A stretch of 34,255 nt of DNA from Chara braunii (GCA_003427395.1 BFEA01000602.1:527880-562134); one strand, 5' to 3'. Positions 8,340-18,927 are shown, numbered from the stretch's first letter. The notes: generated by a model from the letters alone, not told the origin. Translations and numbers: made by a program.

Positions 8340-8688
8340 GATAGGCGTATTACCGCGCGTACCCCTTATGCTACAGCGAACGAGAAACGCCCTCGGCTGG
8401 TCCACCTCTGCGATTGCAACTGATTAACTCGTACTGTGGAATGGTAGCTCGACGGGGATACGCCCACCGAAGGGAGGTGACAACTCCTGTAAGGTGGAGG
8501 TAAGTTGTGCCTCGCGTAGGCCCTATCCTGTCGTAGGGACTCTCGAGAGGTATGGTTGACGCACTCGGCCGGAGCGGCCTAAGGAAGCTCCATTTGTGTG
8601 TTCGCGAAGAGGTTTGTCCAACTCCTGCATGACGCGGCCGAGAGGGTCCCGCGCTGCCACGTGCGGTGCCGGACCGATGCGCCCGATA
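8340..8688 (+). promoter_or_regulatory. LTR 3' end (U5) conserved with the solo LTR; candidate splice donor at 8500
   Basis: From GGCGTATTACCGCGCGTACC to the LTR end this region aligns with the reverse complement of 13930-14260: CCTCGGCTGGTCCACCTCTG against CCTCGGCTGGCCTACCTCTG, TACGCCCACCGAAGGGA against TACGCCCACCTAAGGGA, and CTGTCGTAGGGACTC. It is the longest stretch shared by the two LTR families. It contains GGAG|GTAAGT at 8497-8505, a near-ideal splice donor retained in the 3' LTR but GGAGGTAATG in the solo LTR. Confidence 0.65.
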
Positions 8689-8690
8689 GA

Positions 8691-8708
8691 TGGCGCCGTT
8701 GCAGGGGA
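8691..8708 (+). promoter_or_regulatory. Primer-binding site for tRNA-Asp
   Basis: TGGCGCCGTTGCAGGGGA begins two bases after the 5' LTR. It is complementary to the 3' end of plant tRNA-Asp (CCCCGGCAACGGCG plus CCA) at 17 of 18 positions, the exception being A at 8703. The tRNA would prime minus-strand DNA synthesis here. This fixes the element's orientation and the 5' LTR boundary independently of the LTR alignment. The tRNA sequence is from memory of plant tRNAs. Confidence 0.9.
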
Positions 8709-10928
8709 TAACGGCCGCCTACCGTTGTCCCTGGTGGAACGACATCCGGGTACTGGATTGCGAAAAAATAGGCAAAGTGAGGAGGTTGATCGAGCGTTTA
8801 CGGATTAATCGGTTGATGGTATTGGATAGAGAGCGAGTGAGAGTGACTATGTGAGTTGACGTTGCTCGATAAAGTAAGGGTGTTTCGAAAGTGATAAACG
8901 TTCTAACTATGCGCTAAAGTACTCCAACTAGTATGATGATAGTTGGAATTGGTGTCTTTTCTGGCCCTGAGTGCTGACGGGTTTGAATAATGCCTCGTGG
9001 GGTTGATATGGATGAGGCGAGATGAGGTGATGCCAACGAGGTTGGGCATGTTTGTTGTGGGATTTAGCCTCGTAAGGTCCCCAGTATGGCTAAAGGAGTT
9101 GTCTGAGTGACCAGAAGAGCGATGAGATACTTTAGGTTTAGAATGAGGCCGAGGATGAGCAAAAAGGCCTACTATAGTAGAAGTCGTTAGAGGACTTCGC
9201 AGAGAGTTAGGCTAAGGGGACCGAAGGCTTTATGAATATGGATTAATATCTTCGAGTCTGGGTTCTTAGCGGCCGTTTGAGTTATATAAGTCATGAAGGT
9301 ATGAGGTCCGCCCCATGTGATAGGCTTGAACTGGACGTATGAGACGACAGATGGGTGCAGGGGATGCCGCGTTCTGACCTCATTGAAGGTGACTATGGGA
9401 CAGAGTAGGCATGTATATCACCTTAATCTCGAAAGGGATATCTGATCCTAGGGGGGCAAGCGGGGTAACAAGTGAAGGTCTGTTTCTCTTACATTCGATA
9501 GGGCAACGACATGTAGTTGGCGCTAGACCTCCGCTTGAACCTTTCCATGATTCGACCAACCACTTGAATTTATATAGCCAAGACTAAGGACTTGAGACTA
9601 TTGTTCTGAGGGCATTTTTTTAATGAATATATATATATATTGGACCCGTCCTATATGTCAGATCTTATCCAAAGTAAGTTGTCTAAAATGTCTAAGTATG
9701 TAAGGTTATGTGTTTGATTATAATGGGATCTGAATGATTATTCATGTGAGGAATATTTTTGGTATGAGTTATGTATTTGAAGTATATGTTTGAGCATACC
9801 AGATTGTAAAAATTTGTACAAGTGTCCCAAGTCTGATTGTTGGCTTATTGATTGCCTGTTGAAGTCTGTGTGTTTGAATTGCTCTTCAAAAGAGGGTAGA
9901 ATCATTGCGCAGAATCCACGTCTGATGCGGATTCAGAGGTGAATGGAATGACTGCCTCTTGAGATAAATACTTCTCAGGGAGTGGTCGATGTGTAAGGTC
10001 TAACCTAAGGAAGGTTGCAGTCCTATGTTATTGTTCCCTTAAGAGATGGCTTTGAAAAAGTTATAACCTTGTCTTGTAGGTAGTAGTGAACCCACGCCAG
10101 AACTATGTTCCTGGTCCATAGTGGGGTGATGTTGTTGTATCTTTTTGGGATAAAATAACTCCACTACTACTGAATAAGAGGAACGTATTTGAGTTTTGTC
10201 AGATCATGGTCTATAAAGGAAGCAGCTATTGCATGCCGCAAAAAGGTAGGGGGTGAATCCCCAACTATTTTTGTGTCAAGTGGGTTCACCAAGCACAGGA
10301 CGGGACGGTACACCCCGAAGCGTGTATGGTGAGGTTGTTTGCTTTGTCGGCAAGGGTCTGTGAAGAACGAATGCTGGAATCGGAGGGAGAAGCAGTGAGG
10401 CTTGATCTTTGAGTAGGGACTCAGGGATTTGCGATGTTATCCTTTCTGAAAAGGGTTACACTGCCCCTCGCCACAGTATACTTCTGTCAAAGCCAGGGAG
10501 TAAAGTGTGGTGCTCTCACGAGTATTATGTCTGGGAGTGCTAATCGTTGGTATGTCTGTTGATATAGGCTTGATGTTATGAGGTATTTGTGTATGTTTTG
10601 GGTAACTGACTAGCTTGTGTTTGATGTGTCTGATCATTATAAGTATTTTTTATGTCAGTATCTTTGGTAATACATCGTCTTCCATGAGTTATTATGATTA
10701 TGAGTTAAAAAAAAAAAAGATTTATGAATGCATGGTTCCTGTGATATATTACCATTATTATTTTCCTCTAAACTGGATGGTCGTAAACACTGGAAAGAGT
10801 GCATTATAGGGAAAGATGGTTGAAGCCGAGGCTTCAAGGGTAGTGGTTGTAGAACCTCATTGTCAGCATAGTAACGGAAGGCGTATGCTTGACGTTTGTC
10901 TGTGATGGGCAGAACCTAGACAAAGCAA
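8709..10928 (+). other. 2.2-kb internal leader without coding sequence
   Basis: No supportable gene lies between the primer-binding site and the first ORF. It contains several inverted repeats: TCCAACTA/TAGTTGGA (8923/8940), GAATCC/GGATTC (9912/9929), a 14-bp arm pair with several G.U and one mismatch around ATAAATACTT (9950-9987), and CAAAAA..GGGG/CCCC..TTTTTG (10239-10273). A (TA)n tract lies at about 9628-9641. If the U5 splice donor at 8500 is used, much of this would be intronic. Confidence 0.5.
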
Positions 10929-11585
10929 ATGCTACTCAGGATGCCTTATGTTGGGGAAGACCCCAGTGTGGCCCTGCCAGCAGAGAGGAAAGGCAGACTC
11001 GAGATGTCCTTGCCAAGACGGGTTAAAGAAGGGGAATATATTTCGTCCTGGTGGGGCGTACTGATGGGCACATACACCTTTGTCTGGATTGAGTCTGGGT
11101 TTGATGATGGGCAGGAATGCGCAATTGTAAGGGTGACCCTGTACCCCTCAGCCGCCTTTTGGGTCGAGCATGGGATAGAGTTGGCGCTTGGGTATGGAAG
11201 CCTGCTTGCTAGGCCTCTGAGGGTAGCCGAGGCGGCTGCAGCAAAGTGGGCGAGGGAAGTGTCCCGGGACGGGGAAGAGCGAGTATTAACCCGTGTAGAG
11301 GTCAAGCGTGCTGGAGAGTTCGGGCTCCCATCGGCTTCGTTACGAGTAGTCCTGCCTGAGTTTCTGATAGAGAAGAGTTTTTGTGGACGGGCAAGGATAG
11401 AGGCGGCAGTTGAAGCGGCTTTGACGGCGCGAGGATGGGACTATGAGCGCTATACTTGCGAATTGGTATATGATTTGTATTTGGACCTGAAGTTTTCGCG
11501 CCCTAGGCAGTGGCTTAGAAGCATGGCCAGCATAGTTGACATATATGTCAGTACTCATGATCCAGATGAGGAGGGTGAAGACTGA
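10929..11585 (+). CDS. Unknown ORF upstream of gag (218 aa)
   Basis: This is the longest uninterrupted frame in the internal region. I do not recognise a family. The product is mixed alpha/beta in composition, with a tryptophan-rich N-terminal third (SSWWGVLMGTYTFVW, about residues 39-53), an alanine-rich helical stretch near 97-108 (RVAEAAAAKWAREV), a tyrosine-rich segment near 170-185 and an acidic tail (DPDEEGED). There is no signal peptide, zinc knuckle or protease motif. It lies 270 bp before the gag frame, outside any LTR. Tat/Ogre elements of plants carry an extra ORF of unknown function before gag, and this could be an analogue; homology is not shown. That it stays open while gag has two stops is suggestive but could be chance. 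A second in-frame ATG at 10944 has a better context (A at -3). Confidence 0.5.
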   Translation: MLLRMPYVGEDPSVALPAERKGRLEMSLPRRVKEGEYISSWWGVLMGTYTFVWIESGFDDGQECAIVRVTLYPSAAFWVEHGIELALGYGSLLARPLRVAEAAAAKWAREVSRDGEERVLTRVEVKRAGEFGLPSASLRVVLPEFLIEKSFCGRARIEAAVEAALTARGWDYERYTCELVYDLYLDLKFSRPRQWLRSMASIVDIYVSTHDPDEEGED

Positions 11586-11857
11586 GAGAAGATTCAGGTG
11601 GCGGTGGGCCGATAGGGAATGCCTTCTCTTCCTACTAAATGCGCTTCTTTTGACTTGGTTATGGTCGTCCCTCTGCCCATTACCGTAGTTATAAAAGTAA
11701 GCGTTAGGGTAACTAGGGGTTGAGGCCTGATTGCATGAGTGAAATAGTAGATAGCGTGATTTAAGTGTTAGCAGTTTGCCTTTGTCTGCCCGAGCTTACT
11801 TGAATCACTTTTTGGTGATCTATTGCCTGCAGTGCGTAACAGGCAGCTGTCAGCATC

Positions 11858-13372
11858 ATGGCAGAAGAAAGCGGCTTCGCCAAGATCCTGCGTTGGAGGA
11901 ATTCGTGCCAGATGAAGGTGTTGTTGCGCGAGGCACTGCAAGAGTCGATGCCTCCAGACCTCCGTGCTTTGTTGTTCCAAGGAAGGAACTTGTCTGACTT
12001 CCTACATGACTTTCAGGGCTTCAACCTTATGAAGAAGTGGGACGAGAGAGCGATGAGGTGCATGTTCCCGCTGTTTGTTTGTGAAAGAGTAAGTGAGGAG
12101 GCGTATACCCTCAAGCAGGAGGCGAAAACGTGAGATGAGTTGGAGAGTTCCTTAAGGCTAAGATTCCCAGAAGATGGAATAGAAAGCCAACGTGGGGAGT
12201 GCTCTATACAACCAGTTGAAGGCGCACCATCGCAGGCAGAGTTAAGTGGTCTACAAAGACAAGCAGGGGTATTGGAAGGGAGGTTAGCACGGCTGGAAGA
12301 GGCCAAGAAAGGCAAAAGGGAGGCTACTGAGGGAGCATCGAGTGGGCCGACTGAGCGAAGTGAGGCAGAGAGAAGGGGAGTTCATCAAAAGTTACTCCTC
12401 CACAAGGGAACCTCGGAGGGACGAGCCTGCGCCCCGAGAAGGGACGGGGGCGAGAGATTCATTGGAATGACGAAGGAGCAGGAGGCTGGTATGGCCCTGC
12501 CTGTTATTGCGCCTGATCTCAAGAGAGGGCCCATTAACGTGGAAGCATCCGCAACTGCGGGACGGGAGAAGCAAAGGAATGAGTGGTGGCCAAAGCACTT
12601 AGCGAAAGTGGTATGTGATCATTAGGGAGAGACTGGTTGTACCCCTCAGGGAAGTAAAGAAAAGGGAGTGACGGAAGGAGGGGAAAAGCCTAAACCTCCC
12701 AAGTTGTCAAAGGCTCAGCGGAGGGCGAGGAATCGGGCCGAGGGAGGTCAAGACGCCGAAAAGGGGCAGTGCTCACGACAAATGGGGGTCACCCCGCAAG
12801 AGGTGGAAGGCAGAGTAGCACAAGAGAGACCCCCGCCAATTGGGCGTTCGTTATACGAGCAGTGGGAGCCATGCGGTCAAGTAGGGCCAAGGCCCATATA
12901 TGGTCCATATCTGCCCTGCGTACAAGGCAGTGGGTTGGGCCCTGAAATGGAGGTGATGCCACCTAGATCTCCTGCAGTCCAGTTTCAGCCAGCCTTGGGT
13001 ATGAGGCCATTACAGCCTCCAATACCACGAGTGACACAAGGCCAAGTGGCCGGTGGAGGGGGCCAAAAACGGAAGGCTGGAGAGAGTTGCAGGGATGAGG
13101 GGCACAGAAAAAGGGAATGCAGTGGCAGCAAAGGCGGCCCTGGAGGGAAGAACGTGGGTTGGGGAAAAGACGTTTGCAGACATTGTGCCAAGAAAGGGCA
13201 CATAATGAAGTTTTGTCGAGAACGGAGGGTCGATGAAGCAAGCGGTCTAATAAGGACAAATATTGAGGGAGGTGTTTTCGACAGGGCTGGGGAGCGTATC
13301 GATCCAACCATCCCTGGGGGAACACGGAAGGAGGCTTTGCGGCGAGAGGGAGCGTCGAGCACTGCCTCATGA
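11858..13372 (+). pseudogene. Gag-like polyprotein, broken by two in-frame stops
   Basis: One frame of 505 codons runs from ATG at 11858 (A at -3, G at +4) to TGA ending 13372, interrupted by TGA at 12131-12133 and TAG at 12623-12625. The N-terminal part resembles a retrotransposon gag core: LSDFLHDFQGFNLMKKW, then a hydrophobic helix, then DELESSLRLRF. The TGA falls just before DELESS, where gag proteins usually have tryptophan, so a TGG-to-TGA change is the likely lesion. A Glu/Lys-rich, probably coiled segment follows (about 12230-12330), then a basic Pro-rich region. The C-terminal part has the zinc knuckle CRHCAKKGHIMKFC (13175-13216, C-X2-C-X4-H-X4-C), which would bind genomic RNA. Just upstream, CRDEGHRKREC (13088-13120) matches the last three ligands of another knuckle whose first Cys is absent. 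No protease or polymerase follows. Confidence 0.75.
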
Positions 13373-13929
13373 ATTTAGTTGTGAAGGAGAAGGGTTTGTG
13401 TGAGAAGGGCCTGGAAATTTAAGCAGACTGTAAATGCAACTGAGAAATCCCAATCGTATAGCTGTTGTAGATAGGCACAGCGTGGTCGGGTAAGGTAGCT
13501 TGAGTTGTAGGCAGGAGGAACCCCAATAAAATAACGGTATATATGGGGTATGTTAGGTCTGCCTCACATCGTGTTATTGAAATGTCTCAAGTAGACGGAG
13601 CACGGAGTGACCCTAACGGCATTGTTACGAAATAAGGGTCTGTTCTACCATGCCTACTGACTGAGAAAAGAAGGTATGAGACCTACGTCGTGTCCCGGCC
13701 TTAACGGTTGTAGAGGTGTGAGTGGTAAGAGAGGCTCGAGAAGAAGCCTCAACATGTGGGAGATAGGCTCTCTAGCCTAGGAAGGCAGTGGTAAGACTTG
13801 TGTATGAATGACTTCTAGTCCTTCGTGTCCTGGGTTATGTCTTAAATTACTTGGGTCTCTCTGACTTGAGGGGTATGGCTACGTCCGGATCAAAATTGTT
13901 TTAGCTATAGCTTTGGTCAGGGAGACCGT
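13373..13929 (+). other. Internal region after gag, no gene seen
   Basis: Only stop-rich sequence is visible between the gag frame and the nested LTR. If a pol gene once followed gag it is absent here, and the sequence beyond the solo LTR does not supply it either. Confidence 0.6.
13925..13929 (+). repeat. Target-site duplication, left copy
   Basis: ACCGT (or CCGT) lies immediately before TGTCGCGCGCGG, the plus-strand left end of the solo LTR. It is repeated at the right end at 23541-23545. Whether the duplication is 4 or 5 bp depends on assigning the A at 23541 to the LTR or to the duplication. Confidence 0.75.
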
Positions 13930-14280
13930 TGTCGCGCGCGGCGGTCCCACACCCAGACGCAAAGTAGTTTTTGTGTCAGACCTCACGGTCGTGTTACGCA
14001 GGAGTACCTTTTGTCACCCTTTACGAAAACACCACTCCGACCGTGCGCGCATGCTATACCTCTCGCGACTCCCTACGACAGGTTAGGGATCCCGCGAGGT
14101 ACAACATTACCTCCACCTGCGGGAGCTGTCACCATCCCTTAGGTGGGCGTATCCCTGCTGAGCTACTGACCCACGTGCGAAGGCTTTTACATGCAATCGC
14201 AGAGGTAGGCCAGCCGAGGGTGTTTTCTCGATCGCCGTAGCATAGGCATACGCACGGTATAACGCCTTAAGACTAACCCG
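13930..14280 (-). promoter_or_regulatory. U5-like end of the solo LTR
   Basis: The reverse complement aligns with 8340-8688 of the host LTR: CCTCGGCTGGCCTACCTCTG, GGGATACGCCCACC, CCTGTCGTAGGGAGTCGCGA and the terminal GGACCG..GCG.GCGACA. Conservation of this block while most of the LTR has diverged suggests shared constraints, for example packaging, primer-site context or integrase recognition. Confidence 0.7.
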
Positions 14281-14504
14281 TATGTCAAGCCCCGAGGTGC
14301 TAACTCTCAGGACCAACTATCTAATCAGGTCGACTCTCGGATAGTCTTCCACGCTTAACAAACTATAACAATGACTCAACGTTTATTTTGCTCATCATGT
14401 GAGAATTCCAGGGTCGATCCTCTTTGTAGTCTCCTATTCTCTCGAACAGAAGCCTAGACAAATGACTTTCCGATCCTGACCAACTACGATCCCATTCACA
14501 AGTA

Positions 14505-14520
14505 TATGTATATATATAAA
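14505..14520 (-). promoter_or_regulatory. TATA-like tract of the solo LTR
   Basis: On the minus strand TTTATATATATACATATACTT precedes a stretch resembling the host LTR just after its TATA box (TATATACTTATATGGG). It would place the transcription start about 570 bp from the LTR end. The AT tract makes the exact box ambiguous. Confidence 0.35.
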
Positions 14521-15540
14521 TGTATGTAAGTAAATCAGGGGAGCTGACAGAGCGGTGGACCTCACTTTCACGATTGTCGTGTCCCTTTGCCCGAATATCT
14601 CAGACGATCCCAAACTCAAGAGACAGTACAAATGTCCAGCACCTGCGCAGGTGAAGGAAGACACATACACGCATACAGATGCAGACACAAAATGGGCTAC
14701 AAGCGTCAACTTTTAATCTATTCATAGCAAGTCACTCACACCCCAAAACCTTGAAAACAACATTCCTTCCTAACCCTGACTCCTTTCACCCCCGCCCCAC
14801 ACATATTCAAAGACCTCTGAGTGTGATTTGGACAATTTAGACATAGATACAGAGGGAATATTTATTTGTTCCTTTTAGCTCTTGCCTTAGGTGAGGGTGT
14901 CAAACCATGGTGGAAGTTGAGTCGGAGTTCTACCGACCTATTATCCAGAGATAACAAAATTTGCAGTTCCTTACGGATTTCTTCCGTAAGTTCTCCGAAG
15001 CGTCGAAACCTGTAGACACAACACAGTCCAAGAGAAACTTAACATCCCTCTTCCCTACTGAGATCTAGAAAGTTTCCTTCTGGACTGTGTGTTTTCTGTC
15101 TGACTCCTATCCTTAACTAATCGTTTGGGCTATTGTCCTTCCGCTTCAGGTAGTGAATAGTAATTCACCCCTTTTTTTACTGTCACAGTAATTCTCCATA
15201 TCCCTTTCACTATCTCATTCCTATCCCTTTTCTGGATTATCCTGTCTGAGTTCCCTTCCTTCTCTCAACACACATGAACACATCATCAATCCAACCTGTG
15301 GAAAATAATCTCAAGGAAAGAAATCAGACCAATGGATAGTCTCTCTCTGAGGCAAGATCTCACTTATCCCCTCTCAGTAGAATCAGAGATAGTTAGTTAG
15401 GACTGAACAATGCAGATTGTGGAGAAAGTTAGCGGTGATATGACAGACCATTCAGGATATGTCCACTTGTTACTGGAATTTTGACAAAGGCAAATCTTGT
15501 GGGTTTTGACCCTTGTGAGCCAAAGCACGCTTAGTGGTAG

Positions 15541-16205
15541 GCTTATCCTATGGCTAGTCACTGATAAGGTAGGTATCCCTGAAACCTCACTACTCTTATA
15601 TCAGACTAGTCACTGATAAAACATGATTCCCCTGTTACTCTTATCACTGGCTAGCCCTCAATAAGGCAGGTGTCCAAGGATTCTTGTTATTTTTATCACA
15701 GACTAAGTGCTAGGATGTTTATTGATAAGGCAGGTGTCCTTGAAACCTCACTACTCTTATATCAGACTAGTCACTGACAAGACATGATTCCCCCTCTACT
15801 CTTATCACTGGCTAGCCCTCAATAAGGCGGGTGTCCAAGGATCCTTGCTTACTCTTACCACTGAAAGGAATGTTAGGTTTGATCAATGCTAAGGTAGGTA
15901 TCCTTGAAACCTCACAACTCTTATACCAGACTAATCACTGATAAGACAGGGTTCCCCTGCTACTCTTATCACTGGCTAGCCCTCAACAAGGCGGGTGTCC
16001 AAGGATCCTTACTACTCGTACCACTGAAAAGAATGTTGGAATGGTTAATGATAAGGCACGTGTCCTTGAAACCTCACTACTTTTATATCAGACTAGTCAC
16101 TGATAAGGGAGGATTTCCCTGCTTCTCTTATCACTGGCTAACCCTCAATAAGGCGGGTGTCCAAGGGTCCTTGTACTTATCACTGACCAAGCGTAAGGCT
16201 CATCG
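15541..16205 (-). repeat. Four 162-bp tandem units, each of three hairpin modules
   Basis: GAAACCTCAC recurs at 15581, 15742, 15906 and 16068 (spacing 161, 164, 162). Each unit contains three modules of about 54 bp whose arms are variants of TGATAAG and CTTATCA. In the best one, AGTCACTGATAAG and CTTATCACTGGCT pair with one mismatch and one G.U; inside them CAGGG-TTC-CCCTG pairs again (near 15945-15985). Another module carries the palindrome CAAGGATCCTTG. Arms are conserved between units while the inner parts vary. The array sits between the U5 end and the mid-LTR block, as the unrelated hairpin array does in the host LTR. Confidence 0.8.
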
Positions 16206-16680
16206 GAGTTAAGGCAGGCTTTACCTGCTATTCTTATCTCCACACAAGCCTTATTGATGGGTCAAGTCATCGCTTTCGATGGCATTCGAACCCAGAATCA
16301 TTGTTAGTTCGAGAACTTATACTGGATCAGATGCATAATGAGCAAAATGATCGGTGTGATTTACGACAATAGATTATAGCAAGCTCAAATCAAGATACCC
16401 ATCATTGTTTAGATGAGGTATAGGGAGAATGATCGTGAGAGGTTGATAACTTGTATCCATTCCTCCAATCAATGCCACACAGCAAGATTGTTGTATCCAG
16501 AATCAATCAAATTTCCACTCGGCCAACCCTCTCTCTACCCGCAATCCAAGACCTTTGTCCATCCCTTAAGCTTTGAAGGGTTTATCGATCCTGAATTCCT
16601 AACCTTTATGCGCATCATTGTGGATGGTAGTCTGTTATGTTCTAAAACAGCAATTGGGTCAGAGTAACGTACCTCGTCAT

Positions 16681-16735
16681 TCCCTGCCTCCAAAGTTCCG
16701 CCTGAACTCCGGCAGAGCTCCCGCAATCGCCTTGT
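16681..16735 (-). promoter_or_regulatory. Solo-LTR copy of the GAGCTC/9-bp-stem block
   Basis: On the minus strand ATTGCGGGAGCTCTGCCGGA matches the host LTR at 5211-5230. CCGGAGTTC and GAACTTTGG (plus-strand arms 16704-16712 and 16690-16698) pair at all nine positions, with two G.U. Relative to the host LTR, two pairs are replaced on both sides. The flanks of this block are unrelated, so it is an island of conservation. Confidence 0.7.
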
Positions 16736-17011
16736 TACATGGATCAAATATGGAACGGGAGTCCATCTGCGCATGAGTCCTGATCTCAGTAAGCCATTTG
16801 AAAATACTATTTCACTCATATTGCTTGAAGATAGTTGTATGCTTATGTGGGGTTTAGGCATAGGAAAGCGAAGGAGGATGAAGGATGTAAGAGCCGTCAT
16901 ACTTGTTGGTGCCCCTCCCTCGCTTTGTTGCCTCACACCCCTGTCCGATGCTGATCCCTATTCTAGTATGTGGTGTCAGTGGCAATAGTAGCAATGATAA
17001 TAATAGTAAAG

Positions 17012-17065
<54 letters not shown>
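17012..17065. repeat. (AAT)n microsatellite
   Basis: About 18 trinucleotide repeats inside the solo LTR, followed by imperfect AAT/AAC units to about 17095. It is one of six such runs, all within the nested LTR. Confidence 0.95.
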
Positions 17066-17066
<1 letters not shown>

Positions 17067-17589
17067 CTCTAATAATAATAACAATGATAATAACAGTGGT
17101 GTGATTGATATCCAACCCGAAGCTGCGAGACCATTTAATCGTTTGAGTAGTTGTATATGAGCAGCTAACACCATAGCACCAGCCAAACAGAGCAATATAA
17201 CGATATAATGAGCCAATGCCCAGTCCCTTGGCCTATACCACTCGTTATTCATGGTCGTTCTTCCATGTCCAGTGCCCAATGCCCAATTTATACTGCTTGC
17301 CTACCCTCCTAGTCTCGTACTCATGCAACAAGCCTACTTTAATAGTGAAGTCCAAATCTATATGACGTCACTACTAGTGCAGACTGCGATTGTATGCCGG
17401 GTACGTTTTCTCTTTCCTCTTTCTCTATTTTCTCTCTCTCCGTCTGTCTCACTCTTGGTGTGTATGTGTCTTTCTCTGCGTATTGCTGCGTTCATCACAA
17501 GTTGTGTCCCATTGCGTATGTCACAGTCTGTGTTCCATGTATGCATGATCATGGTGAATCTGTGGTGCAATGCCATGCGGTCAGCGGCA

Positions 17590-18010
17590 CCGGACCAGTC
17601 AGTCCTAGTACAGCCCAGCAAGTACCGTCTGAGACCGTGTACACCGAGGGGTCAGGGAAACAGGACAGACCTGTGAGTTACATAAGTAAAATCAAGAGGT
17701 TGTGCACAACCATTCATTCATTCCTGCGGAGCCATGCGGAAGCGCTATCTCAGCGCCTAGCGCGCGGTGGTTTACAGTGTGCCCGAAGGACGCAGAGCGA
17801 GAGAGACGAAGTACAACCATCGTTGGTACGATAGGGGCAGTCACAACTTCCGTAGTCCATGGTTAAGGGAAACGGTACGTGTGCATGTGAGCAGCGTATT
17901 GTTGGCCGCTGAGTTGGCATAGCCAGTTGGAAGCGAACTCTTGTCCGGTTGCCATATCTCTGAGTGTCGTGGGGCGCATGCCGCCAGTTTGTCGTGCTGC
18001 CGTTTCATAT
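17590..18010. repeat. Long degenerate direct repeat A, copy 1
   Basis: CAAGTACCGTCTGAGACCGTGTACACCG, GCCATGCGGAAGCGCT and TTGCCATATCTCTGAGT recur in the same order at 19555-20010, about 1.96 kb away. The frames seen here are parts of this repeat and not genes. Confidence 0.7.
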
Positions 18011-18049
18011 GACTGTAAAGTGTGACTGAGAACGAATCTGATTGCAGCC

Positions 18050-18290
18050 AATAATAATAATAATAATAATGAATTATGGACGAAGCACAGACATCCAGAA
18101 TGCAAATTCACATTGATGTCCAGGTAGTCAAAGCTAGAATAGATAGCATAATGGAATCAAGTAACCATCCATTTGAGACTAATACTGCAGAATCGTGAGT
18201 CAATGTCCAGGCTCAACCGGGCAACTCCAACAGCATAACCCAATGCAGCTCTCTCTCTTGAGTAGCGCCTGGCGCCCTATCTACACTACA
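18050..18290. repeat. (AAT)n plus degenerate direct repeat B, copy 1
   Basis: An AAT run (18050-18070) is followed by GGACGAAGCACA, GGTAGTCAAAGC, CCATTTGAGA and AATCGTGAGTCAATGTC. The same order occurs at 18880-19205, also starting with an AAT run, so the microsatellite was duplicated together with its flank. Confidence 0.7.
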
Positions 18291-18879
18291 ACCTATTCTC
18301 TGTGACTATAGCATGAAAACAACCAGACAATTTGACGACCGGTGAATGATAACGTCAATACCACTGTCGAGTCCCTCTCCACCAGGTACGTCATTTCTTC
18401 ACCTACACTCTTCCTTGATAACTCACACAGCGCCCTTTACCTTCACTGCACCCTCATGCGACCTGACTATGGCCGCCAGTACCCTTGTGTGCAGGCAGCG
18501 CCCTACATCCTAGCGCTAGCCTGCCTCATCCTAGCGCAGCGCAGCCATGCACAACGCAGCAGCTTGCATTCGCCCAGACTGTATGCCAATGCTGCGTGTG
18601 GGCGGCCTGCCCTGAGCCTGCGTTTCAGACCCAGACCCTGCGCTCAGGCCTTATGGACGGCAATGCTGCTTTCTCCTCGGTCCACAACGACGATGCTGCA
18701 ACTGTCTGATACCCACTTTACGAGAATGTTTGAAAGAAAAGGCCTGTTCGTGGATGTCCTGACCAACCTTCACTTAGGGCGGTCACAGGTCTGGCCCGTC
18801 TTCACTCAGGGCGGGCACAAGGCCTGCTGTGCTGCCTTTTCATACATAAGAAGTGTGAATAAGGCTAATCTAAGTACAC

Positions 18880-18927
<48 letters not shown>

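Larger units (their letters stand above)
1500..8688 (+). repeat. 5' LTR, 7189 bp
   Basis: Boundaries come from alignment with 25310-31980: similarity starts exactly at TGTCGGCGCGAATACCC and ends at GCGCCCGATA (CCGACA in the other copy), two bases before the primer-binding site. The TG...CA ends carry a TGTCGG/CCGACA inverted hexamer; here the final CA has mutated to TA. At over 7 kb it is longer than the LTRs of most known retroelements. It contains no coding frame that I trust. It holds hairpin arrays (3404-3970, 5531-6354), a TATA box (7611-7620) and a structured stretch downstream. It is about 0.5 kb longer than the 3' LTR, mainly because the latter lacks sequence matching about 6181-6638, 6711-6769 and about 38 bp near 8540-8577. 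Confidence 0.92.

Noticed and set aside
8596-8808. 70-aa frame crossing the LTR end and primer site
   Set aside because: It overlaps functional non-coding sites and is not kept in the 3' LTR.
12963-13370. Minus-strand frames opposite the gag C-terminus
   Set aside because: Shadow of the zinc-knuckle frame on the other strand.
16854-17279. 141-aa minus frame with a poly-Leu stretch
   Set aside because: The poly-Leu is the AAT microsatellite read on the opposite strand.
18342-18884. 180-aa frame in the solo LTR
   Set aside because: Lies in degenerate repeats; no recognisable domain, and it ends at an AAT run.
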